Shown piece by piece: positions 31,709 to 43,493 of a stretch of DNA of 64,000 bases (positions are counted from its first letter, which is position 1; each line of letters opens with the position of its first letter). Where the stretch lies: contig JAQMRL010000006.1 in the NCBI GenBank assembly GCA_035578175.1, positions 60,567,001 through 60,631,000 of the forward strand, in the 5' to 3' direction. The notes under the pieces were generated by a model that saw only the letters and a list, made by a program, of their open reading frames with translations, did no database searches and had not been told where the DNA came from. The position numbers and the translations under genes were made by a program. This stretch comes from Catonia carolina. Taxonomy: Eukaryota > Arthropoda > Insecta > Hemiptera > Achilidae.

Positions 31709-32720
31709 GTACGAGGGGCGTTCAAAAAGTTCCTGGATTGCCTTGCCGTCACCAAACAAGCGATAAGATAGCCGAACAGCAGCAACATGATTTTGTGCAC
31801 ACTCGTGTTTGAACATGTTTGTCAGTCAACACAATGACGCAGTTAGAACATCAAGTTCATGTGCAAATTGAATAAGTCGGCTTTAGAGATGCTGTTGGCT
31901 CAGCAGCAAGTTTATGGTGATAATGAACTAAACTGCCCATAACAGACAGGTGGAGTGTCAAATGTTTTACACTCAATCTGTTCGTTGCAGGGCTAAAATA
32001 AATAGTTCTGTTTCTTAACACATGGTCAGCCAATTAAATGACTGAATCATTTAAGAACAGAAGAGGTAGAGGTGTAAAAGACACTAATCAGAGTTATCTT
32101 TTCTGAAAGTAATGAATTTCATTATACTGCCAGACCCTGTGGTGAATGAAGTGAAGGTGTCATTTGCAGAGTGGAAAATATGTGATTTTAAAAGGGCCCG
32201 GCATGCTGATAAGCGTACTTTTCCACTCGGTGAGGAAGGCATTGGTAAACCACCTCACTCCTCGTTTTACTAAGTAAAACCTCTTCAGGTTCAAACCAGC
32301 CTTTCGGCTGATGACCTAAACAACAATGAACTAAAACATCTGCCTTTTACGACTGGTTTGCACGGTTTAGGAAAGGGTAGGAGACGTTAGCGGACAACGA
32401 GCCACAGCGGGAGACCATCGTGATCCCGAAATGATTGCAAAAGTGAAAGAACTGATTCTACATGATCGGAGATAACAATCGCGGGATTTGCGAACGAAGT
32501 TTGTATCTCACAAGGATCAATTCATGCCATTTTACGCGATGATTTGAAGATAAGACATGTCAGTGCGAAGTTTGTTCCGAAGCTGCTGAACACAGATCAG
32601 ATGGAATGTTTCAAGACAATCATTGACGAGCTGTTTGAGAGAAGTTCGAACAACCCTTCAAGCGACTATTGGCTGTTCCCTACCCTGAAAATGGACCTCA
32701 AAAGTACACAATTTTCAAAA
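31709..32720 (+). pseudogene. Mariner-like transposase remnant, interrupted by RepA
   Basis: The left end TACGAGGGGCGTTCAAAAAG is of mariner type. Around the RepA (31933-32324) lie decayed pieces of transposase: an N-terminal DNA-binding part, a RHVSAKFVPKLL stretch near 32560, then a jump to SSDYWLFPTLKMDLKS near 32660, which matches the segment around the third catalytic Asp. The centre with the first two catalytic residues is deleted, and stops and frameshifts are many. Not functional. Confidence 0.75.
31933..32324 (+). mobile_element. RepA reference copy, perfect 11-bp target duplication
   Basis: Plan of the family, sense strand: 5' end CTGCCCATAACAGACAGGTG; an ACTCAATCTGTTCGTTGCAG block; TTCTGTTTCTTA; AGAAGAGGTAGAGGTGTAAA; ATG of a family frame at about 32112; GGCATGCTGATAAGCGTAC; GAGGAAGGCATTGGTAAACC; two adjacent palindromes (GTTTTACTAAGTAAAAC and, in other copies, AACCTCTAGAGGTT); CGGCTGATGACCTAAACAAC. 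The tail is (AAC)n, not poly-A. No terminal inverted repeats and no recognisable tRNA, 5S or 7SL head. Duplication AATGAACTAAA at 31922-31932 and 32325-32335. Confidence 0.95.
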
Positions 32721-32759
32721 TGTACCCCAAAAAGGTTGAAAAGGGTTGTTTAACCCTTA

Positions 32760-33104
32760 ACCAAAATTTTTATTTACTAATTTCCGGATGAGTTCGAAGA
32801 CTGAAACTCCATAGAGACGTTACTTATGGTTGACCTACAAAAATTATCCCTTAACGATTACAAAAATATACACGTGAGGGGTTGAAAACTATGTTCAACC
32901 TTTAAACCAATAATTTTTGTTTATTAAGTTTCGAACGAGGTAAATGACTAAACCTCAGTGGAGGTGTCCAAATATACTACATCAAAAATTTCCAAATCAG
33001 AAAATCTTATTTTTATTTATTTATTTATTTATTTATAACCCTAATTAGAAAAAAATTAAAATAAAACAAAAAAAAATTATACCCGGTTGAAGCCGGAAGC
33101 TAGT
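32760..33104 (+). mobile_element. Helitron-like 3' end, copy 2
   Basis: Matches the 26640-26833 segment and ends ACCCGGTTGAAGCCGGAAG then CTAG followed by T. Contains an ATTT microsatellite at 33006-33038. Confidence 0.5.
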
Positions 33105-33960
33105 AAATATAAATAAATAAAACTAAAAAGAACAAATCCAATGGAATTGGCATCTTTTGTAAAAAAATAAACAAAAAGTTTTAAAATTTTAGAACATACG
33201 GAAGAAAACAATATTATTTTTTAATTAGGTGAAAACTGAAAGATGTAAGTGACAGTTGTTTAGTATTGAAGTAAATTCAATGTAAAATGTATAATGCAAA
33301 TAAATACACACTAAATTTAACACTAAACAAACTTAAAAAAAAGATAAACACAAAAATAAAAATAGAAAGAAAAACTACTTAGTTGTGAAGAAAGGTCATT
33401 AAAGGTCGAGTACTATTGAAATATAACAGGTGACCGCATTTAAAATTATACCACATCCGATTGGTATTTGTGTTGGAATATTGAAATAAATTCATTCGTA
33501 TTCAAAATATAATTCATATTCAAATAAAATGAATATAATAAAACGAAAAAAGATGAAAAAAATAATAAGCTTGTTTCCGTAACTCAAGTTCTTCTATTTG
33601 CAATCTTTTGTTGTTCGTTTTAATAATATACTTGAACATTCAACACAGAGAATGAATTTCCGTTTTTTGTTATCTCATTTCGATCATTCCACTGGGTGTC
33701 TATTTTTTTTTTTTAACAAACTGAATTATTATTATTCAGTTAGAGTACACGGTGCAATTTTAGAACAAAATAAACAAATAAATAACGAATATTTAAAGGA
33801 AAATATTTGCGCAAATAAATTGTTATTCTAACATTATCATCTCATTTACATTCAATGTAAAAACAATTTTCACGGAAAAATTAAAATGAAAATTCCATTT
33901 TAAAACGTTTAATTTACAAAAAGTTTCTGAACCGTACAGTAATGTTATTTTTCTATTAAT
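33105..33960. other. No feature recognised
   Basis: AT-rich; the frame at 33598-33831 is low complexity and unsupported. Confidence 0.4.
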
Positions 33961-34083
33961 TTTTTTTACTTTCTTTATTTGAAAGGGAAGGAAAGTACTG
34001 TTTTCATTTCGATTTTTCGGGATTGAATTTTCAGGCCCCCCCCCTAAACCCAAAAACATGTTTTTAGCGATTGGTCTGTGTGG
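33961..34083 (-). mobile_element. RepE, terminal fragment
   Basis: Only the 3' end up to the microsatellite position (GGTCTGTGTGG), then RepA sequence starts. Confidence 0.75.
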
Positions 34084-34086
34084 ATT

Positions 34087-34320
34087 AATTTCCTCTGAGA
34101 GTAATGAATTTCATTATACAGCCAGACACTACGGTGAATAAAGTGAAGGTGTCTTTTACAGTATGAAAGTAGGTGTTTTTCAGAGGGCCTGGCATGCTGA
34201 TAAGCATAATTATCCACTCAGTGAGGATGGTATCGGTAAACCACCTCACTCCTCGTTTTACTTAGTAAAGCCTTTAGAGGTTCAAACTAACCTTTAGGGT
34301 AATGAACTAAAGAACAACAA
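34087..34320 (+). mobile_element. RepA, 5'-truncated, diverged
   Basis: Starts at the CTCTGAGAGTAATGAATTTC block and ends AAGAACAACAA. Confidence 0.8.
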
Positions 34321-34970
34321 TTCAGACGTTAAATACCATGTTCTATAAATAATAGTTAGGTAATAGTGTAATAGATTTTGCCGGTACACCTGCTAAAACT
34401 TTAACGTCACCTGTCTCACTTAAGCTATTTGCTTATAACAAAATATTAATGTTACAGGAACTTTGTACGTAAATTCCTTAGTTATATACACACACATCAG
34501 AAAAACTACAACAATATTATTAGAACCATCTTCCTTAAAAAAAAACAAGCAAAAAAATAAACAGAATATTCTTTAAAAAAGAAAACGCAAATGACACAGA
34601 AAACTAAAGTAGAAAATAAAAACAATACAAATTGCAAAACAAAAAAAACATATTTTCTATTCCTATAATATTATAATGTAAATTTAAGAGTTTTAAATTT
34701 AAACACAGTTAAAAAAATGATGTGTAAACAAACATTAACACACAGTCAGGTAGGTCCATCTTACTCAATAAATTTTTAAAAACTGCCTTGCTTGCAAAAC
34801 AAATATAAATATTATATTATTACAATAAATAAATCACATATGAAACTTGTGTAATTTATTTAAACATCCTTAATAAATTGGCGCCAACCCCACACTAACT
34901 GCTCGCGAAAGTTCAATCACCAATAGACTACACATTTTTCTCACATTGTAATTTACACTTTCGTAGAACC
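34321..34970. other. No feature recognised
   Basis: Very AT-rich, A-run dominated. Confidence 0.4.
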
Positions 34971-36528
34971 ACAGAAATTCATGATTCATGAAGAAATTAA
35001 ATACTTTTAAAGATAAATCTACATCGAAAAATAAAAAAAGTTCATATAAACACAGGTCCGGAATTCTTTCGTTAGTGTTACGGCTTGCCAAAGATTTCAC
35101 TCAGACTTCGACTCATTCCACGAAATAAGTTCGTAATGAAATTTTTAGAGCGTTGCTTAACAGTCAGAAATGGTGGTTTCTTATGGGTTTTGACCTGAGA
35201 AAATAAAAACAAAAATCTTAGACATTAGAAGTATTATTCTTCCCGTATAAAAATTAATGCGTTTTTCCAGCAAGTATCAGATATTTTGATGTTAATAAAA
35301 TTAATTTTTTTGCAACATTTTTTGATTTTAATTAACTTTATTTACATAAATTTTCTTTAAATTAAATTTTCTACCAGTGTTATTTAAAACCATTACGTGG
35401 TTGTTGCCCATTTAACGAAATTATTGTACGACAAACATAACAAAAAAAAAAACAGGGGTTTTTACCCCATTTATTTCCATTTTACCCTAAATTTCTCAAG
35501 AACTACATAAGATATAGTTCTGGGGCTTATTTTTTCGCTTTCTCAGTTCAAAAACCATAAGAAACTTACATTTTTGATTCTTAAATTAACGCCCAAAAAT
35601 TTCATTACTAATTTATTTCACGGGATGAGTAGAAATCCTATCGAAATCTTTCGATAATCGTAACACGCTAATGGCCTATTCCCACGACGCTAGTCCACTA
35701 GCTGCTAGTACTAATGGGACCTACTAGCCCATCGAGGATGGTTCCTACGGAGCTAGTTAATTATTGCCAGTACTCTGAAAACATAAGTGAGTTGAGTTGT
35801 GTATTACTATACAAAGTACAGCTTACTAGCAACAAGCAACGTTTCCAAACATTCACACCGAGCTAGTTAACTACCTGCCCGCCCTTTTCTCCCCTACTAG
35901 CGCTAGTAAGCACCGTTCACACCGAGCTAGTTTACTAGCGCAAGCCAATTGCGTGCCCTTTTCCCCCCTACTAACGCTAGTAAGCAACGTTCACACCGAA
36001 CTAGTCAATTGTGTGCCTTTTTCTCCCCTACTAGCGCTAGTTAGCACCGTTCACACCGAGCTAGTTTACTAGCGCTAGTCAATTGCGTGCCTTTTTCTCC
36101 CCTTACTAGCGCTAGTAAGCAACGTTCACACCGAGCTAGTTTACTAGCGCTAGTCAACTGCGTGGCTTTTTCTCCCCAACTAGCGTCAGTAAGCGACGTT
36201 CACACCGAGCAATTTTACTAGCGCTAGTCGATTGCGTGCCTTTTTCTCCCCTACTAGCGCTAGTAAGCAACGTTCACACCGAGCTAGTTTACTAGCGCTG
36301 GTCAATTGCGTGCCCTTTTCTCCTCTACTAGCGCTATTCAATTACGTAACCTTTTCTCCTCTACTAAGGCTTTAACTAAACCAGCTGCTAGTTGTTCGTT
36401 CCCACGACGCTAGTTTACTAGCGTCTTAATGAAGTATTTCCGGACCTACATTTATATGAACTTTTTTCTATTTTTTCGATGTAGATTCATCTCGCGAAGT
36501 ATTTCCATTTCTTCGTGAATCACTCTGT
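34971..36528. mobile_element. RepG copy 2: long-inverted-repeat element hosting a satellite array
   Basis: The left part (34971-35215) and right parts (about 35450-35667 and 36428-36528) match the arms of RepG at 62270-63675: shared CATATAAACACAGGTCCGGAA on the left, AAAAACCATAAGAAAC and TTCCGGACC...TTCGTGAATCAC on the right. The right arm is split by the CTAG array. Diverged, without coding sequence. Confidence 0.65.
35668..36427. repeat. CTAG-rich tandem array, period about 74 bp
   Basis: The marker TTCACACCGA starts about 35851, 35916, 35990, 36050, 36125, 36199 and 36273: steps 65, 74, 60, 75, 74, 74. Each unit holds CTAGCGCTAG or TACTAGCGCTAGTA (perfect palindromes), TTCACACCGAGCTAG, CAATTGCGTGCC and TTTTCTCCCC. 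The ends are unlike the units, and CCCACGACGCTAGT occurs in direct orientation at both (about 35690 and 36402). More GC-rich than the surroundings. Confidence 0.85.
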
Positions 36529-37104
36529 ATTTATTAAAATAATGATTTATTAAATAAATTAAAAGAAAATTGTGATACATTTTTTCTTAAAAGAATTATT
36601 TAATAAACTATTATGAGATTAAATAAAATCCAAGGATAGCAGTAGCAACTCTGTGAATAACCGCCCGCGCTATGAATCCGCTTATTATTGAGATATATAT
36701 ATATATATACAATAGACAGGTTCTCAAGGTTGCATTTAACATAGCTTCAATTTAAAAAGAGTTAAGAAAAAAATAGTGCAAAAACAAAACCGGATTTATA
36801 AATTATATAATACAAAAAATTAAGGTAAGATGAAGGAAATTAATTAAATTAATATACCTGAATCATTTAGAATGTTTACGGTTTTTATAAGTTAAATTTC
36901 CATAAACCAAAATAATTTGTTAAGAATTAGAATATCACCAAAAATTTAAACCTCCTAAAAATTTTGTAATAAAATCCATGTACTCATAATAGAATTTTTA
37001 TTAATTATATTTCGGTGGGATACCTAAAATATAAACAAGTACTTTTCAAAAAAAAACAACGACGGGACATTGCATGGTACCTACAGTAAAAAGAATTTTT
37101 AAAA
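36529..37104. other. No gene recognised; AT microsatellite
   Basis: A short (AT)n run near 36693-36709; otherwise nothing recognised. Confidence 0.4.
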
Positions 37105-37890
37105 AATCTGGGGTGAAACATTTCCACGACTTTCTCTTATCCATGTAAATATTAAAAATAAAACTTAATTGTAATTACGATAATAACCCTACATGAAATC
37201 AATCTCTGTTCCACTATAAAATACGGAAAATCACTAATTAACGCCAAACTAAGCGCTTAAGAAAAATAACATGCTTCAACACAAGTTGTAGGTTTTTTAA
37301 TCTTCTATAACTTAAGTTATATACCTTGTCGTAAAATTTATGCTAAGGCCACTTAAAAATGACCTATTTTTTTACAGATTTCAATAAAAAACGGAAAATT
37401 GATAATTGAAGCTAAACGTTTTATAAAAAAGTGCTTGAAATAAAGGTTGTACGTTTTTTAAATTTTTTACAACTTTGATCAAACACCCCTTTTGCTCCAA
37501 ATGCACATTAAGACCTAAATCTTAATAAGAAATTTATCACATGAGCCTTCCCCTGAATTTCGGCAGACATGCCATTTACCCTACCTTGTAGAGCTCAAAA
37601 AATGTAGTAACGACCGGGATTTCAAAAAAACTACTTCCGGTTGACCAATTTTCATGAAAATGTTCCGTGTCGGATCCCTTTGTGGTACCTAACTTAATTT
37701 CTAAGTTTCAATTTCGTACGATATTCCGTTTAAAAATATTTTGTTCACACACAAATATCAATCGAAAGAAACACGGTTTTTTAGTTCAGGGGGTCTGAAA
37801 ACTAGTATTTCCAGTGAAACTTGATTTCGAAAAATCTAAATGAAAAGAAAATCTTCTTACATTCATCTATAGGGTAAAACAAAAGAAAAA
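37105..37890 (+). mobile_element. RepE, old diverged copy
   Basis: Both ends and the modular interior are recognisable; the CA tract is reduced to CACACACAAA. The most decayed complete copy. Confidence 0.75.
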
Positions 37891-38475
37891 TAATTTTATT
37901 GGTTACTGAGAGTTTAGCTAAAGTATTTACATAGTTTTCTGTAAATTCAAAAATCCGGATGGGTTAATCTACAATCAGTAGTCTATGACTTATCGACGCA
38001 AATGTATTCATACAATAATTATACAGTATACAAATTTTGTAGTCTCCGCTTTTAAATTAAGTCTTAAGTCCAACGATCATGGCTGAATCACTACAGAATA
38101 CGTAGAATATACTATTACAAGCGTTAACATTCTACGGAAATATTTACAATCTAATTGTACATACAACAACACCATAAAAAAATACAACGTTGTTTACAAC
38201 AACGATTTTATTACTGTACATTTTATCAATGCTTCTCAATGTCATTGCAGCCTAAACACAATTAAACTACGTTAGTAACTCACCACTATACCAAGAAATA
38301 ACAAATTAGTAATGACAGTATATTAAAAAATTAGATATCTCATCAACAAAACAAAAAATTCTTTGAAACTATACCGTTTGGAATTAATTTAAAAATATTA
38401 AGGATTACGTTCTGCATAACCTTCTCTAACAAAATAAATGATCATCAAATCGTTCAGATCTTTTAGGTGAAACCT
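37891..38475. other. No feature recognised
   Basis: AT-rich unique DNA. Confidence 0.4.
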
Positions 38476-39005
38476 TTACAAAGACATCTCGGGTATTTGC
38501 ACTAAAACTAATTGCCAGATTAAATGATAAAAAAATTACTAATGGCAGCTAATCAAGGCCTCATTCTGTCTCATATCCGTTATGGTATCTTAGTATGGAG
38601 TAATTCTAGCATGGGTAATATGAATAAGGTTTTTAAAATTCAAAATAAAGCTATTAGTTGTATGGTGGGAGCTAACCAGCTAACCTCGTGCAGGCCACTA
38701 TTTAAGGAGCTTAAATTGCTTACAGTTCCCTCTCTTTACATTTTTGAGGTGATTATGTATGTTAGGCAAAATGATTTTATGCAAAATTTCAATGTTCACA
38801 ATAACAACACGAGAAACAGAAATGATTATTACGTGGCTAATCACTCCACAAAATTGTTTGAACAAAAATCTACTTATGCAGGGAGGGATTACATTTCAGG
38901 GAATAAATTACCCCAATTTTCAAAATGTTGTGATAATTTGCATTTCTTTAAAAAAATCTGAAAAATTACTTGATCGGTGAAACTTTTTATAGCGTACAAG
39001 AATTT
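38476..39005 (+). pseudogene. Non-LTR retrotransposon remnant, C-terminal to the RT domain
   Basis: The frame 38524-38961 (145 codons) has HIRYGILVWSNSS, KIFKIQNKAI-type and SLYIFEVIMYV motifs, then NTRNRNDY, the arrangement found C-terminal to the reverse transcriptase in Jockey/CR1-type LINEs. After a stop, a KNYLIGETFYSVQEFLS stretch continues in another frame. It differs from the two RTE-like LINEs in the window, so a third LINE lineage is represented. No catalytic residues remain. Confidence 0.7.
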
Positions 39006-39100
39006 CTTTCGTGATAGTAGTGATACATTGAATGATTCTTATATGTATTTCAAGTGTTATAACTGACATGTCCTATACTCCTGGAGTCTCCTCAGTCTCA

Positions 39101-39449
39101 GTCTCCTCGCGTATCAGCATGCCCGGCATGCTGATAAGCGTACTGTCTGTCTATAACTTGATGGCCTCCCGCAGAGTGAGGCAGAATCGGCCCACTACTA
39201 TTCTTCTCAATAAGACTTCATTATGTACTATTATTTTGTACTAGTTAATAGTAGTAGATAATAAAGTGTTATTGAGAAGGCTAGTAGCGGGCCGATTCCG
39301 CTCCTCTGTGCGGGAGGCCATCAAGTTATAAACAGACAGTACTTTTCCACTCAGAGAGGAAGGCAATGGTAAACCACCTCACTCCTCGATTTACTTAGTA
39401 AACCTCTACAGGTTCAAACCAGCCCTTTCGGTGATGACCTAAACAACAA
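39101..39449 (+). mobile_element. RepA fragment interrupted by a MITE
   Basis: RepA pieces 39101-39142 and 39340-39449 surround a fold-back MITE. A local inverted copy of GCATGCTGATAAGCG sits at the left edge. Confidence 0.7.
39143..39339. mobile_element. Fold-back MITE, TA target
   Basis: Two arms of about 90 bp with high identity: CTGTCTGTCTATAACTTGAT at the left, ATCAAGTTATAAACAGACAG at the right, TA on both sides (39141-39142, 39340-39341). Almost the whole 197 bp is one hairpin. Confidence 0.85.
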
Positions 39450-40334
39450 ATATAATTTGTTGTAAATATACAGTTGTAGTTACTAAATAAATACAAAAAA
39501 ACTTCAGCAAAATTAATTAATTTATTAGATCGATATAATATTGTGGTATTGTAAACTCAGTTATCTTCTGGGTCAATTTTGTTTCTATACAGAACATTAT
39601 AAAATTTTTAAAAACCACAACAGAACATAGTAAAAAATGTCTTATGCGCATGCGCTAACTGTAGACTGGGGAAGAGTTCCTCCTTTAACTGCCTTCTTTT
39701 GATAGTTGGAGCAGCGTCAGCAGTAATTAACGGCTGGACCGACAGTAGGAGATTAGTATTGATGGACAAGAGTGGGAGGGCGCAAACAGTACAAGTAGAG
39801 CAGCCACGTCTTCCAATGTTTTAAAAATTGTAAAATAATAAAAAGGAAGTTCCTGAATACTTAATTGAACAATGCTGAAAGATTAGTAGCTAAATTATTA
39901 AAGAACACGAAACGAATTAAGCCAATTTATACAAGCTGTGGTTTGCCAGCCAATAATAATGTACAGTTAAACTTTCCAATACCGTTATACAAACTGTGCA
40001 AATCAAGCAGAAAATTATAAACAGAATTACTGAAATTAATTTCCTTATTAATTAATTAATTAATTTTTAAAAACCAGCAATTCATTTAGTAGGCGTAATT
40101 AACTACTTAAATTACAAACAATAAGATAAAACAAAAGAAAGAAAGAGGAAGAAACGAGTTGAATAATATAAAATGAATGATTTTCTTTACCGATTATTTA
40201 GTTCTGCCACATTTTCCATAACCTTCAAATCGATTATCTATGGCCTCGATTACCAATTTTAATGTAAAACAACACAGAATAACATCATCCAAGTAAAAGA
40301 ATACTTGTACATACCATTGGACGATAACAGAATA
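39450..40334. other. No feature recognised
   Basis: Unique, mainly AT-rich; 39640-39800 is somewhat richer in GC without a clear frame. Confidence 0.4.
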
Positions 40335-40645
40335 TACTTATACAGAGTGTTTCAAAAATTCACGGCAATTTCTCAGGAGATTATTTTTCATTTCTAACAA
40401 TAAAAATTTCACATGAATATACCATAAAACAATTCGATGGCGAATAAAACGAAAAACTACGTCTATTATTAAAAAATCCTGTCAAAAAATAAAACATCAA
40501 AATATAACTTACTAAATAAGTTATACATTCGGTATGAAAATAAACTGCAAAATTTGAAATTTCAAATCATTTCACAAAAGATATTTCAAACTAATTACTT
40601 TTTGGGTACGTTGGGTACTGTCCTATAACGAACAATAAGCAACCT

Positions 40646-41035
40646 AGCTCATAACAGGCAGGTGGAGTGTTAAATTATTTGCACTCGATCTGCTAGTTCC
40701 AGGACTACAAAAAATAGTTCTGTTTCTTATCACACAGTCAGTTAATTATATGTTTGAACCATTTAACAAGAGAACAGGTAGAGGTGTAAATGACACTACT
40801 CAGAGTTATCTCCTCTGAGAGTAATGAATTTCATGATACAGCCAGACTCTGTGGTGAATGAAGTGAAGGTGTCATTTGCAGGGTGGAAAATAGATGCCTT
40901 TTAGAGAGCCTGTCACGCTGATAAGCATACTTTTCCACTCAGTGAGGAAGGCAAACGTAAACCACCTAATTTTACTTAGTAAAGCCTCGAGAGAGTTCAA
41001 ACCAGCCTTCCGCCAGATGACCTTAACAATAACAA
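40646..41035 (+). mobile_element. RepA copy
   Basis: Nearly full-length, with a short deletion just before the palindromes; ends CTTAACAATAACAACAC. Confidence 0.85.
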
Positions 41036-41038
41036 CAC

Positions 41039-41215
41039 AGGCAACCCCATAACACAATGAGATGAAGATGACGTGCAGCCTTGCACAGATTCAGCCCGAC
41101 CATTCCTGAGAGAGTTAATATGGGTATTGAACCCGAACCATCAAAGTACACTGGCAACCACTGTCTATTAGTCAAATCCGTATAAAAGTAACTAACTTTA
41201 CTACAATTAACTAAA
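41039..41215 (-). mobile_element. SINE-F fragment
   Basis: Inverse of the SINE-F body (ATCAAAGTACACTGGCAACC). Head and A-tail are missing. Confidence 0.75.
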
Positions 41216-41754
41216 ATTTTCATCCTAAATTTCAGAATTAAAACAAGTTGCTACTGTAGTTCTCACGGAAATTTTTTATGGGACAGATAGTTTACAAATA
41301 TTTTCTTGTAGTAGAAAAGAAACGTAGAAAAGAAACATTCATGAATAATACGAGAATTGAATAATACAATTTAGGAAATTTAGAAAAAGACTACACTATA
41401 TAGATAATGAATGAAAACATATTAATAAGGAAAAGGTTAAATTTTCAATGATAATAAAATTAATAATAATAAAATTTAAAAGAATTAACTGGTTGAAAAA
41501 ATCGAAATTGACTGTTAAATATTTAATATCTCAAAGAGCAATTATTTTAAGAGCTATATATTTTATATAGAAAAATTTATAAAAATAATTTAATGAGACT
41601 TGATTTTCACAGAAAGAAAGCCTTAGATCGAATAATTGGAGTAATGAAAAGGACACTAGAGAAAAAAATGAGGATTTTGGAAAAAATATCAACAAAGTAA
41701 ACGTAATCTTAAATCCTCGGAATGCAAAAACAACTGGAATTAATTAAAGCAGTC

Positions 41755-41840
41755 TTCGTAGCACAGCGATAATACCGTTAGACAGTGCTACACGGCTATG
41801 CGGAATGTACCGGGATCGATTATCCGCAAGGTCTGGAAAA
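41755..41840 (+). other. Degenerate tRNA-like sequence
   Basis: GTAGCACAGCGATAATACCG and ACCGGGATCGATTATCC look like decayed box A and box B regions of a SINE head. No intact cloverleaf. Confidence 0.3.
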
Positions 41841-42089
41841 ACATTATAAGTTAAAACAAGTTTAATAAAATATTAATGAATCAGTTAAAAAACTATTTAA
41901 CGCAAAAAAATGGGGTTTTCGACAATTTTTTTAAGGTCCAGCGCTTTTTTTTCGAAAACTACAATAGATGCAACTCTGGAGTTGTTTTTTTAATTATTCA
42001 GATCAAAACCCAAATGTCACCACAAAATTTTCCCCAAAATTGATACGGAAAAATTTAAATGGTTTCATTTTACTGTATTCAATAACAAA

Positions 42090-42400
42090 AAAAATTTTTA
42101 AGACACTAAACAATAAACCTGAAGTGTCAGATAAATGGATTAAAGAAGTCAGAAAGAATATTGAGAAAACCATGAAAACTTAATGAATCGAACGAAATTC
42201 AGACCAAACTATTTACGGATTTTAAGGGCTTCCATGAATAGCAAAATCAGAACATCGGATGGATAGAAGAAAGGAGAAAACCTTACAGTTAGCGAATACG
42301 GAGATCGTGGGCTGCAAAATGAGCTTCCAAAAATGTCTAAAGTCACCTCACGTGGTCTACAATTGGCTCCATACGAAAAAATCTATTCAATAAACAGGTA
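42090..42400 (+). pseudogene. LINE-tail-like remnant, copy 1
   Basis: Encodes a KPEVSDKWIKEVRKNIEK stretch, then a decayed FKGFHE-like segment and GW..E-rich part. Similar sequence recurs at 45434-45725. It resembles the C-terminal basic tail of some insect LINE polyproteins; this identification is tentative. Confidence 0.4.
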
Positions 42401-42563
42401 TGAATGATAAGAAATTATGCAAAAAAATAGAAGCAGAAATAACTTAAAAATTTTCCTTAACCAAAACTCGCTGACGAATCATTAACGGACAAATATTTGT
42501 ACGAATGTAATTTCTCATTCCTATCAATAGAATCAACAACAAACTTTTAAAACACCCTGTATA

Positions 42564-42985
42564 AACATGTAACAACGTGGAATTTTCACGAATTTTTTTT
42601 GTTTATTATGTCCTGAATCATTCAGTTACGCTATTTGCTCCATTGATTCTCCATTTGCTATTGTCTTTTATTTCTTATTACAGTACTATTTATATTATTT
42701 TAAAACGAATAAAAACTATGAAAAGATACTAATTTTTTTAAATTTAAAATTAGTTTTGCAAATCACTATTGTACACAGGTATTGTTTCTTTTTTGTTCAC
42801 CTACTTTGAAACAGAAATCTTAGTGTATAAATCCTAAAAAAATACATCAAGTTATTTTGTACTGTTCGTACTTGATAATTCAGTTCAATTACTTTAAATC
42901 GTCAGAACAACAGTATACCGTATTCCCCACACTTAAGTAACCTTTTACATTCTCTTGCCAGACACAAAAACATAGGGAAGAAAAA
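42564..42985. other. No feature recognised
   Basis: AT-rich spacer before the mariner complex. Confidence 0.4.
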
Positions 42986-43493
42986 AGTTCGAGGTGTGGC
43001 TATTAAATAACGAGACTGACGTAAAAAATTTAATTTTAATTTTATACATAATCACTTATTGTCACCTTCAATATAAACTCCTTCTCTATCCCTACAACAC
43101 TCCATGCGAATTTTCCATTGTTGGAAACAGTGCTGGAAGTCATCTTCGGTCAGCTCCTTCAGGACACGTGCCGCTTTCTTTTTACAGCTTCCACAGACTC
43201 AAATCTTGTCCCTTTTAATGCAGACTTCACCTTAGGGAACAAGTAGAAACGTGGTTTTCACCTTAGGGAACATGTGATGAAACGTGGTTTTTTACTTATG
43301 ATCTGGAAACGAAGCGCCAATCCATGCACTGGAAGAGCCGAACTTCACCGAGAGCCAAGAAAGCTCGAATGAGAAAGTCAAAATTTAAAGTAATAATGAT
43401 TGTTTTTTTTATATCCATGGGATTGTGTACCTTCACTGGGTTCCTGAAGGTCAAACAATTAATCAATATACTGCCTTAAGGTACTTTCTAAAC

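Larger units (their letters stand above)
40335..42563. mobile_element. Possible inverted-repeat element with nested insertions
   Basis: TATACAGAGTGTTTCAAAAA at the left and TTTTAAAACACCCTGTATA at the right are imperfect inverses with TA borders, like many short-ended DNA elements. The 2.2 kb between them holds a RepA, a SINE-F piece and LINE-like sequence, so the two ends may not belong together. Confidence 0.3.

Noticed and set aside
35668..36427. CRISPR or prokaryotic-type repeat array
   Set aside because: The whole 74-bp unit repeats with no unique spacers, and the neighbourhood is insect-type transposon DNA.
41968..42183. Short host gene
   Set aside because: Its C-terminal motif recurs at 45.4 kb with the same following sequence, so it is repeat-derived.
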